Source: Clostridium thermobutyricum
GTDB taxonomy: Bacteria > Bacillota > Clostridia > Ch29
Length of the DNA stretch: 43,244 nucleotides
Assembly (NCBI GenBank): GCA_016842005.1
Contig: JAENYD010000020.1
Location: 1 to 43,244, forward strand
Direction: 5' to 3'
Shown here: one piece after another, positions 8,484 through 14,663 of the stretch
Layout: each line of letters begins with the position of its first letter
How positions within the stretch are numbered: the stretch's first letter is position 1
Notes under the pieces: generated by a model
Databases searched by the model: none
Told to the model about the DNA's origin: nothing
Seen by the model: only the letters and a program-made list of their open reading frames with translations
Program-made: the position numbers and the translations under genes

Positions 8484-8940
8484 TAATATTAACCTCCCTT
8501 TTTATCCGGTTATAGTTCGCCATACATATATTAACTGTATCCAGTACCGCTCTGCTGCTACAGGTAGCCCCCGTGATTGCTACCACCTCTTCCGGTGACC
8601 TTGCCGAAATCTTAACCAGGGCAAGCTGCCTGTCCGTACTTTTCCCCCCGAACCTGTCCAGGAACCACTCTTCGGACAGATATGCCCCATAATCCTCGGA
8701 CTCGTGATGTTCAAGCACCTTGACTTCTTCTACAATGTCCTGCCCTGTATCTATAATAACCAGAAGCTTTATTGTATCTTTAAATCCTTTTTCGTTTACT
8801 ATCTGGATTATGGTCCTGTTCTCACCATCGCTTTTTTCAACAAGATACACTCCCTTGTATACTATGAGCAGCAGCCGATTTGGAGGTAAATTTCCAATTC
8901 GGAAGTTGCTCATATTGTTTTTTGAAAACTTAATAAACAC
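8470..8940 (-). CDS. FMN-binding domain protein (RnfG/NqrC-type), possibly 5'-truncated
   Basis: A 156-residue product with the FMN-binding domain seen in RnfG, NqrC and related flavoproteins: GFKDTIKLLVIID, then VKVLEHHESEDYGAYL, and the terminal ITGATCSSRAV, which matches the SGATxS motif where flavin is attached to threonine. Such domains are normally exported, but no signal peptide or lipobox is visible and no good ribosome binding site lies before GTG 8940 or ATG 8913. The 5' end may have been lost where the repeat region begins. It is the first gene of the operon, which suggests a redox step outside the membrane. Confidence 0.66.
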   Translation of the reverse strand: MFIKFSKNNMSNFRIGNLPPNRLLLIVYKGVYLVEKSDGENRTIIQIVNEKGFKDTIKLLVIIDTGQDIVEEVKVLEHHESEDYGAYLSEEWFLDRFGGKSTDRQLALVKISARSPEEVVAITGATCSSRAVLDTVNICMANYNRIKREVNINGKE

Positions 8941-8998
8941 TGTTTTCTATGTGACCTTTGTCTTTTTTCTTAAGCGGAATTATTTATCGTAGCCGGGG

Positions 8999-9105
8999 CT
9001 TGTGGATATGTGGTCAACGCATAGCGTTGTCCAAGCAGTTGTGGGGCCTGTGGGTAACTCGTCAGAGTTATCCATCAGAATCCACAACTGCGGCATATCC
9101 ACAGC
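8999..9105. repeat. Multi-branched inverted repeat (cruciform or RNA junction)
   Basis: About 105 bases fold almost completely into nested stems. The outer stem TGTGGATATG (9001-9010) pairs perfectly with CATATCCACA (9094-9103). Inside are a perfect hairpin CAACGC ATA GCGTTG (9015-9029) and a second long stem GCAGTTGTGG (9035-9044) with CCACAACTGC (9082-9091), which is capped by a 9-pair hairpin GGGTAACTC/GAGTTATCC around GTCA. The one wobble pair (G9054 with T9071) works on the plus strand only. It lies upstream of the ECF operon. It may be a palindromic intergenic repeat or a structured RNA. Confidence 0.6.
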
Positions 9106-9171
9106 CCAGCAGTTACAGTCTCTTTAACGGTATAAGCTTGCCTGTTACACTATCTTTCTTAATAAAGTTTG

Positions 9172-9434
9172 CAGTCTTGGGATGTCTTTGGGAAAATATA
9201 GCCAAAGGTGTCTACCAAGGGAATGTTCCAACGCCTCCTGTTGCCCCGTTATCGGGTGTCTTCCTTTTTGAGAGTGTTCCCCTGGTCCCATGATATAGAC
9301 CTACACGCTGACTGTTTCCCGGTTACCCCTCCCTCCTGCAAGCAGAGGGAGGCCTGTGCATCGAGGGGTACCGGTGTATTCCAATAGCTCGCAAGGCTGT
9401 CGTTCATGGGTTTCCCAGGGACATCCCAGGACTG
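9172..9434 (+). ncRNA. Candidate structured RNA closed by a 24-pair terminal helix
   Basis: The ends 9172-9195 and 9411-9434 are inverted copies of 24 bases with 3 differences. On the plus strand all three are G-U wobbles, so a plus-strand RNA forms an unbroken 24-pair helix, while the minus strand would have three C-A mismatches. Inside is a strong hairpin (CCTCCCT 9328-9334 with AGGGAGG 9346-9352, plus CTGC/GCAG) and a competing pairing, TACCCC 9324-9329 with GGGGTA 9365-9370. I do not recognise the family, and no good promoter was identified. The open frame at 9301-9495 on the minus strand is not convincing as a gene. Confidence 0.45.
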
Positions 9435-9606
9435 TAGACATCATATCCTTTTTAGGTAATTGTGAAACTATAAGATAAAAATTTACAGTTAGCATTCAAT
9501 AATAGAAGATATAGGGAAAATACAGAGTACCAGAGAGTGAATTTAATCAAGAAAGGTCTGAATTTTATTGATGAACATTGAAAACAGAAAAAACAGGCAT
9601 GACAAT

Positions 9607-11237
9607 TAGACCCCAATATTTATGCAAATGAGGTAGATGCTTAAGTTTAGCGGGTTGTGCGAATTAAGCAGCTATAGATTTAACAGAACGGATTTTATCT
9701 ATAGCCCCCATACGGTATGCCAGTAAAACAGTAATAAGATGCGCAGCACCAGCCATAAAGAAATCTGCCTTGATGGTTTTGCGGTCTCTAGCCCGGAGAT
9801 TACCAAGCTGTAGAGGAAGTTTGAGCCTTGAGATAACCTGCTCAATGATATGACGAAGTCCTGCTATTTGATTCCATTGCTCTGTATCTCTAGGGATAGG
9901 GGTATGAGCTCTGTAATTATCTTTGGGATATGTATAAAACATTCTGCCACAATCGGAAGTTGTACATTTATCCTCGCAGGAGCAAACATATTTGCCACCA
10001 GGTAACTTTTTAGTTTTAGGGCAAATAAACTTATTCCTAAAGGAACGGTTTTTACCTTTACAAGAGCCATCCCATTTCATTGGAAGAGATGGGTCCTTTG
10101 GACAGGTAGGGATGCCATTTTCATTAATTCCTGGTTTGCCGAAATCTTGTCTGGTATTGCGAGGATTAAGAGCAATAACAGGCAGTATACCATGATTCTC
10201 AAAGAGGTATTGATAGTTGGGAACATCATCGAATCCCGAATCAGCAGTCATAGCATAAATATTAAAGTCATGATGATGCTCAAAGAAGTTTTCCATAGCA
10301 GGTATAAGCAGTTTTCCATCCCATGTAAGTTTAACTTCTTCAGGGGATGAAAGCTCAGAATTATCGGTGGTATTATCATTAAAATCCGGTTGGAAATCGC
10401 AAAAGTCCATATGTCTTAGAATACCGAGAGCATTGGACACCGCTATAGTTTTGTGAGCATAACAGAAAGTGCCATTGATATATTGCAATTTAATATTAGG
10501 GTCAACAGAAGCAGTTTTAGGCATTTGATTATAGGCCATTTTATAGATGTCTTCTTTTGACTTGTCCTTGTTAAGGTATTGAAGCTTTTTAACAAGAGCA
10601 TTAAAGAATTTGGGGTTGTTTTCCTTAACATAGCATTCAATACCAGTAGTATCCATAATATAAACTTCAGCAGGATTGATGTCTAATTCTTTTTCAAGGG
10701 CTTGGCCAATTTCCTGACAAATGGGTTCAGTAATATCAACTAACTTATGAAAGAAAGCTTCAATGTCATCACAGTAATCCTGTTTGAACCTTGAGTAAAA
10801 AGAAGCGTCAGGGACGGTATTAAGCCCACAAAAATCACGGAGTTCTTTTGAAAAGGACAAAAAAGTAATAAGCAAACCAATAGTTGGTATAGATAGTAAC
10901 TTTTGCAGCAGTAAAGTTGAAATAATTGAATCGAGAGAGTTATCATGAGGGCGACCAGTAGCTTTATTATAGTGGAAATACCAATTTACAGGGATTAACT
11001 CACAAATATTAATATACTGGTCAAGAAGTTGAAGTAACTGTGGTTTTTGAACAACAACAAATTTATGAAAATCATCAATAAAATCAGAAAAATGAAGTTG
11101 TTTTATCATGCAGGATTTCCTTTCGTTTTGGTTAGATTTTGAATATTTGGTACAATATATAATTCGACAAAAGTGGAGGAAAATCCTGCTGATATATAAA
11201 ATAAAACCCTTTAAAATCAAAGATTTTGGGGTTTTAC
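9607..11237. mobile_element. IS4-like insertion sequence (approximate limits)
   Basis: The element carries one transposase gene on the minus strand. A weak inverted match was found between about 9607 (TAGACCCCAATATTTATG) and the reverse complement of 11221-11237 (GTAAAACCCCAAAATCT). No target duplication could be read, so the limits are estimates. The right edge lies directly against the IS110-type gene. Confidence 0.4.
9664..11109 (-). CDS. IS4-superfamily DDE transposase
   Basis: A 481-residue transposase. Catalytic acids are likely in MDTTGIE (first D), MTADSGFDD (second D) and IEQVISRLK (E), the usual pattern of the Tnp_1 DDE fold. A cysteine-rich stretch (CSCEDKCTTSDCGRMF) before the last motif resembles the zinc-ribbon insert of IS1182-like and related transposases. 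I start it at ATG 11109 (MIKQLHFSDF), with AAAGGAAAT upstream; the longer frame to 11220 lacks a binding site. The gene looks complete, so the element may be active. Family placement within the IS4 superfamily is uncertain. Confidence 0.8.
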   Translation of the reverse strand: MIKQLHFSDFIDDFHKFVVVQKPQLLQLLDQYINICELIPVNWYFHYNKATGRPHDNSLDSIISTLLLQKLLSIPTIGLLITFLSFSKELRDFCGLNTVPDASFYSRFKQDYCDDIEAFFHKLVDITEPICQEIGQALEKELDINPAEVYIMDTTGIECYVKENNPKFFNALVKKLQYLNKDKSKEDIYKMAYNQMPKTASVDPNIKLQYINGTFCYAHKTIAVSNALGILRHMDFCDFQPDFNDNTTDNSELSSPEEVKLTWDGKLLIPAMENFFEHHHDFNIYAMTADSGFDDVPNYQYLFENHGILPVIALNPRNTRQDFGKPGINENGIPTCPKDPSLPMKWDGSCKGKNRSFRNKFICPKTKKLPGGKYVCSCEDKCTTSDCGRMFYTYPKDNYRAHTPIPRDTEQWNQIAGLRHIIEQVISRLKLPLQLGNLRARDRKTIKADFFMAGAAHLITVLLAYRMGAIDKIRSVKSIAA

Positions 11238-11256
11238 AAAAGGCTAATATCCTTTT
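11236..11256. repeat. Hairpin before the IS110 transposase start
   Basis: CAAAAGG and CCTTTTG form an inverted repeat 19 bases upstream of the transposase ATG. It could be a subterminal repeat of the element or a control hairpin close to the ribosome binding site. Confidence 0.5.
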
Positions 11257-11274
11257 GCAAAGGAGGTGAAATAG

Positions 11275-12522
11275 ATGTCTAACCCTTTGTTTGTCGGTAT
11301 TGATGTAAGCAGCAAGGACAATGTGGTCTGTTGTCTGACTAACAATGATGAGAATAGACCCTTATGCAGATTTACTGTCCTTAACAACCGGCCCGGTATT
11401 TTGGAGCTTAAGGAACGGATCAACCGGTTAGTGCAAAATCATAACTTCACCGAAATACGTTTCGGGCTTGAACATACCGGCTGTTACTCTACCCATGCGG
11501 CCATGTACTTACAACGTCATCTGGACTTCGGTTGCCCCAATGTCAGGGTATACATGTTTAACCCCAGCCTCATTAAGGAGTTCAAAAAGGCTCATTTCCT
11601 GGATGCTCCTAAAAATGACAGGGTCGATGCCTGGTATATCGCTTCCAAGCTTATGGCCGGCCACCTGCCTCATCCTTTTACCTGGAGTGAGCCTATGATG
11701 GCCCTACAGAGGCTAACACGGGCCAGATACCATCTTATGCAGGCCCTGGTACGGGAAAGCAATTTCCTTATGACCAACCTGTACCTAAAATGCAGTGATT
11801 ACACGCTTGCTTTTGATAACAAGCTGTCTGCTACCTCTTTGGCCGTCATGGAAGAGTTTGAATCCGCAGAAGCCCTTGCAGAGGCTTCCATGGACGAGCT
11901 TACCCAATTCCTGATCCAGCATGGTAAGAACCGGTTCGATGACCCTGGGGCTGTAGCCAGGGAGCTACAAAAAGCTGCCCGTTCTTCTTACCGATTGCCT
12001 AAGGCCATGGCTGATTCGGTCAATCTGGCTATGGCCTCCAGTATTCGGGTTATCAGGACGATCCAGGAACAGCTGAAGTCTCTAAAGAAGGCCATTGAAG
12101 ACCATTTAAAAACTATTCCTCAAACACTGGATTCCGTACCTGGTATCGGCCCCATCTTTGCCTCCGGTATCCTGGCTGAAATCGGTGATATCCACCAGTT
12201 TGACAGTCACAAACAGCTGGCCAAGTTCGCAGGCCTGGCTTGGACACAGCACCAATCGGGAAATTTTACTGCCAGTCAAACTCGACTTATTCGTTCAGGC
12301 AATCGCTTTTTACGCTACTACCTCATAGAGGCGGCTGACAGTGTCAGGATGCACGACCCTGTCTTTGCCGAGTACTATGCAATGAAAAAAGCGGAGCCTA
12401 AGCAATTTGCCCATAAACGTGCCCTTGCGCTTACTGCCCGGAAACTGGTTCGATTGGTCTTTTGTCTGCTAAAGACTAATCAACTCTACCAGCCGAAAGG
12501 GGGAAACCGACATGATAGTTGA
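11275..12522 (+). CDS. IS110-family transposase (RNA-guided recombinase type)
   Basis: A 415-residue transposase with the two-domain IS110 layout: an N-terminal RuvC-like DEDD domain (FVGIDVSSKD, FGLEHTGCYS, DAPKNDRVDAWYIA) and a C-terminal Tnp_20 domain (VPGIGPIFASGILAEIG, then LIRSGNRFLRYYLIEA). IS110 elements use a bridge RNA from their non-coding ends to pair donor and target DNA. AGGAGGTGA lies 7 bases before the ATG. Upstream there are only about 37 bases before the IS4-like element, too short for a typical IS110-group left end, so the guide RNA may be at the 3' side or the left end may be lost. Confidence 0.9.
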   Translation: MSNPLFVGIDVSSKDNVVCCLTNNDENRPLCRFTVLNNRPGILELKERINRLVQNHNFTEIRFGLEHTGCYSTHAAMYLQRHLDFGCPNVRVYMFNPSLIKEFKKAHFLDAPKNDRVDAWYIASKLMAGHLPHPFTWSEPMMALQRLTRARYHLMQALVRESNFLMTNLYLKCSDYTLAFDNKLSATSLAVMEEFESAEALAEASMDELTQFLIQHGKNRFDDPGAVARELQKAARSSYRLPKAMADSVNLAMASSIRVIRTIQEQLKSLKKAIEDHLKTIPQTLDSVPGIGPIFASGILAEIGDIHQFDSHKQLAKFAGLAWTQHQSGNFTASQTRLIRSGNRFLRYYLIEAADSVRMHDPVFAEYYAMKKAEPKQFAHKRALALTARKLVRLVFCLLKTNQLYQPKGGNRHDS

Positions 12523-12600
12523 ATAAACTATTCAATGTCTATTCCCACCCTGATACTGCGTTTAAGATTAATACTTTTCTATTAAGTTGGGTGGGTTTAG
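12519..12600 (+). ncRNA. Structured 3' flank of IS110 gene, candidate bridge RNA region or terminator
   Basis: Right at the transposase stop codon there is a perfect hairpin TTGAATA AAC TATTCAA (12519-12535). A second stem CCCACCC (12544-12550) with GGGTGGG (12589-12595) encloses a loop of 38 bases. The stop codon lies inside the first hairpin. In IS1111-type members of the family the guide RNA lies on this side. No T-run follows, so a simple terminator is less likely. The assignment is by position and folding only. Confidence 0.4.
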
Positions 12601-12851
12601 TTTAGTGATGCCTTTTTTCGGCATACACCTCCTTTGTAGCAGCAAATTCCTAAAAAAAATTCCCAGTTAGCACTTGACATCACACCGCTGCTCTCAATGT
12701 TTCTACCCTCATAGGCCTTTAATCGGGATACCTGTTCACTTCCCTTTATCACACCGTTGACAGCATCAGGAATATTCCCCACCGAACAGGATACAAGCAT
12801 TAAAACCATTACTATCCCGGCACCCAACCTGTTTTTGTATATGCGTAACAC
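12597..12851 (-). CDS. Small putative lipoprotein, C terminus probably altered
   Basis: An open frame of about 84 residues with an N-terminal signal-like segment (R/K-rich start, then GAGIVMVLMLVSC with a lipobox-like LVSC). The mature part is short and not recognised. The ribosome binding site ACGGAGG at about 12850-12856 is well placed for a codon ATA at 12842, not for ATG or GTG, so either a rare start is used or the original ATG has mutated; GTG 12851 overlaps the binding site. The final residues run into the IS110 flank (stop at 12597), so the original 3' end may be lost. A folded leader and promoter lie upstream. Confidence 0.4.
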   Translation of the reverse strand: MLRIYKNRLGAGIVMVLMLVSCSVGNIPDAVNGVIKGSEQVSRLKAYEGRNIESSGVMSSANWEFFLGICCYKGGVCRKKASLN

Positions 12852-12922
12852 CTCCGTACACTTAAGATTATCTCGCAGCACTTACCAAAACAAAAAGCCC
12901 CTTCCAGTTGAAAAGGACTTTT

Positions 12923-12957
12923 TTATCCAAAAATAAACACCTTCAGGGGAAGGTGTT
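12923..12957 (-). terminator. Intrinsic terminator or expression platform before the small lipoprotein gene
   Basis: On the minus strand, AACACCTTC and GAAGGTGTT (12936-12957) form a perfect 9-pair hairpin around four bases, followed by TTTATTTTT. A second, imperfect hairpin (12892-12923) with its own T-run comes next, before the lipoprotein start. Two terminators in the 5' leader suggest attenuation control. Confidence 0.6.
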
Positions 12958-12984
12958 ATAGATAAGCAAATCGGTTAATTTATT

Positions 12985-13098
12985 ACTGTATCCCCTTTCC
13001 TCACTGGGAGGCATGGCCGTTTCCAGCCATACCCTGACGGTCCTGTATCCATAGCCTACTCTGCCTCAGGTAATACAGGCTCGGAGATATGCAATTGT
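12985..13098 (-). ncRNA. Folded 5' leader, riboswitch-like, family not recognised
   Basis: Between a promoter (13105-13133) and a terminator hairpin (12936-12957) lies about 110 bases of structured sequence on the minus strand. CCTGTAT (13042-13048) pairs with ATACAGG (13073-13079). A second hairpin with ATGGC/GCCAT arms (13013-13017 with 13025-13029) has a purine-rich loop GGAAACG in the RNA. The order promoter, folded domain, terminator, coding gene is typical of riboswitches. It lacks the core motifs of c-di-GMP-I, SAM, TPP, cobalamin and glycine riboswitches. Confidence 0.45.
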
Positions 13099-13104
13099 AA
13101 TTAT

Positions 13105-13133
13105 ATTTTAAATTATTGTTATATGCTTGTCAA
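13105..13133 (-). promoter_or_regulatory. Sigma-A type promoter for the structured leader
   Basis: On the minus strand TTGACA (13133-13128) and TAAAAT (13110-13105) are separated by 17 bases, with AT-rich spacer. Transcription would start near 13098, directly before the folded leader. Confidence 0.65.
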
Positions 13134-13271
13134 TTGTTGATTAACAAGATAACTGACAAAACATGAGATGCGAAACGAAGACCCGGGATATAGTGGGAAC
13201 CGTTGGTATGACTAGGGATAACGAGGGATGGTTACGGAAACGAATGACAATTATTCTGAGATTAAAAACGG

Positions 13272-13292
13272 TGTGGATAATATTGTGGATAA
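13272..13292. promoter_or_regulatory. Two perfect DnaA-box consensus sequences in tandem
   Basis: TGTGGATAA, the reverse complement of TTATCCACA, occurs at 13272-13280 and again at 13284-13292 in the same direction with three bases between. They lie just upstream of a strong hairpin and outside any gene. They could bind host DnaA. Confidence 0.5.
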
Positions 13293-13301
13293 ATAAAAAG
13301 A

Positions 13302-13370
13302 AAAGAGCAGATAAAGCACTGGAAGCTTTGTAGCGTAAGGGATAAGGTGCTTTTTTACTGCTCTTTTTTA
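13302..13370 (+). terminator. Strong nested hairpin terminator at the left side of the prophage
   Basis: AAAGAGCAG (13302-13310) pairs with CTGCTCTTT (13358-13366); inside, AAAGCAC (13313-13319) pairs with GTGCTTT (13347-13353). A run of T follows on the plus strand. No plus-strand gene ends shortly before it, so it may end a small RNA or isolate the phage from host transcription. Confidence 0.6.
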
Positions 13371-13408
13371 TATTATAACAGGGGCAAGCGAAAAATGGAA
13401 TAGTTAAG

Positions 13409-13537
13409 GCGTGCGAACGGTGGCGTTACTGAGCGTGCATAAGCGTGTAATGAAATTACTTAAATGTTGAAAGTATAGTAAAAATCAGCGTTTGAGAGGG
13501 TAGGTTCACTAACGCCGGCGTGCGAATGGCGTGCGAA
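13409..13537. repeat. GCGTGCGAA-type repeats, candidate transposase end-binding sites
   Basis: GCGTGCGAA occurs at 13409-13417, 13518-13526 and 13529-13537; shorter relatives GCGTGCAT (from 13433) and GCGTGTAA (from 13443) lie between. The last two full copies are 11 bases apart. Mu-type phages have several transposase sites close to each end, so these may mark the left end. No equal cluster was seen on the right side, which weakens the idea. Confidence 0.4.
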
Positions 13538-13597
13538 ATTACATGAATTGGGTTTGTTTTTTGCTTAAAACCAAAGGGACAAATTGAACATTTTAAT

Positions 13598-13694
13598 AAA
13601 ACGATGTCCCATTGCAGTATTTATGCAGGTTCAAGCCGTTATTAGGTGCACAAAAAACTGCCAAAGCAATGGGACATCGTTTTGGCAGTTTTTA
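13598..13694 (-). terminator. Repressor terminator with an 18-bp inverted repeat
   Basis: ACTGCCAAA (13657-13665) and TTTGGCAGT (13681-13689) form a hairpin flanked by A and T runs, so it can stop transcription of the leftward repressor gene. An 18-base sequence, AAAACGATGTCCCATTGC (13598-13615), recurs perfectly in reverse at 13666-13683, overlapping the hairpin loop and right arm. The two could form a rival, longer stem. Confidence 0.65.
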
Positions 13695-13751
13695 CTATAT
13701 TATATGTAAAAATATAAAGGATGTATAATTCTATCTTTTAAGCTCAAAAAA

Positions 13752-14177
13752 TTAAGCGTATTCTTTAGTGGCCGCTTCTTCTCCGCTTTCGCCATTCATG
13801 GAGTTGAATGACATACCTTTTTTAACTCTATTGTACTTCATATTTATAGTTCCAATAACATCCTCATGGTCCCTGACATCTAATTGCCTAAATTTTAATA
13901 TCATATCCACTTCAACATCAGACAACCTTCCTACATCCCCGGTTAAAACTTCTAATTCTCTTTTAATATTAAACCTTTCTGTACCGGTAATTAGCCAGTC
14001 TGTTGTTACATTAAAAAGCATAGCCAATTCTAGTATAGCATTACAATTAGGAACTATTTGGTTGTTTTCAATTTTTCCTATATTACTTCTTGAAATACCT
14101 GTTATTTTTGCTACTTCTTCTTGCTTTAATTTAAGTTTCTCACGCATCATTTTCACTCTTTTTCCTAGAGTATCCAA
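13752..14177 (-). CDS. Xre-family phage repressor
   Basis: A 141-residue DNA-binding protein. Residues 5-60 form a Cro/C1-type helix-turn-helix (LKQEEVAKITGISRSNIGKIE followed by a second helical half). The C-terminal half is probably for multimerisation and shows no peptidase motif, so it is unlike LexA-type self-cleaving repressors. It is read leftward, opposite to the early operon, with three palindromic operators in the 240 bases between. It should keep the prophage silent by blocking the rightward promoter and may limit its own synthesis. GGTGG precedes the ATG. Confidence 0.85.
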   Translation of the reverse strand: MDTLGKRVKMMREKLKLKQEEVAKITGISRSNIGKIENNQIVPNCNAILELAMLFNVTTDWLITGTERFNIKRELEVLTGDVGRLSDVEVDMILKFRQLDVRDHEDVIGTINMKYNRVKKGMSFNSMNGESGEEAATKEYA

Positions 14178-14198
14178 TTAATTACCACCTCTTTCATG

Positions 14199-14306
14199 CT
14201 CATATATGAGAATAGCATAAAAGCTCGAAACCTAGTAAAAATGGGTATTTAAAGTATTATACTCTCTAATATGAGAAATTTCGCTTGACTTGTGCTCATA
14301 TTTGAG
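14199..14306. promoter_or_regulatory. Three repressor operators with consensus CTCATAT(A/T)TGAG
   Basis: Perfect 12-bp palindrome CTCATATATGAG at 14199-14210, CTCTAATATGAG at 14264-14275 and CTCATATTTGAG at 14295-14306. They lie between the divergent repressor gene and early operon. The third lies inside the spacer of the rightward promoter, the second near a leftward TATAAT (14256-14261), and the first just upstream of the repressor start. Confidence 0.75.
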
Positions 14307-14314
14307 AGTATAAT
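14285..14314 (+). promoter_or_regulatory. Rightward early promoter
   Basis: TTGACT (14285-14290) and TATAAT (14309-14314) are separated by 18 bases. The operator 14295-14306 fills the spacer, so a bound repressor would shut it. It should drive the early genes from 14418 to the transposition genes. Confidence 0.75.
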
Positions 14315-14417
14315 TAAAATGATATATTATCACATCACAATGATATTTTATCAGGCAATCAGCGCAAAATAAAGTATTTTATGGCAGGTCATCAAATTTT
14401 ATTCACAGTGTGAGGAG

Positions 14418-14603
14418 GTGAGGATCATTACAGAAAAAGTTCTTGATTGGATTAGGCGGCATTTCGATACCGCACACATTAATGTAGAGGCTTTTCCGGC
14501 CTTTCCTGGGGGACAGATTATCACCGACCAGGCCGGAGAAAAAATGGTTGTTTTCTGGGATATTCTTCACGATCGTGTAGCCTACAGGTTCCCCGGAAAC
14601 TGA
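14418..14603 (+). CDS. Small early phage protein, unknown
   Basis: A 61-residue protein (EKVLDWIRRHFDTAHI near the start) with no family I recognise. It is the first gene after the early promoter, where Mu-like phages often have a Ner-like regulator, but it shows no clear helix-turn-helix. The annotated GTG lies inside the ribosome binding site GAGGAGGTGA; the in-frame ATC or ATT 6 to 9 bases on would have normal spacing, so the true start may be a rare codon. Confidence 0.5.
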   Translation: MRIITEKVLDWIRRHFDTAHINVEAFPAFPGGQIITDQAGEKMVVFWDILHDRVAYRFPGN

Positions 14604-14663
14604 GAGAAAGACTGACTGAGAATCAGTGTATTAAGAAGTAAAAATTGAGAGGAGTGAAGTAAA

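Noticed and set aside
9301-9495. Open frame of 64 codons on the minus strand.
   Set aside because: It runs across the self-complementary segment, has no ribosome binding site and no recognisable protein pattern.
12985-13098. The leader was considered as a c-di-GMP-I riboswitch.
   Set aside because: The conserved ACGCAAAG-like core and the receptor segment are missing.
13272-13292. The DnaA boxes were considered as part of a replication origin.
   Set aside because: Only two boxes, no dnaA gene and no AT-rich unwinding array nearby; kept only as a DnaA-site finding.
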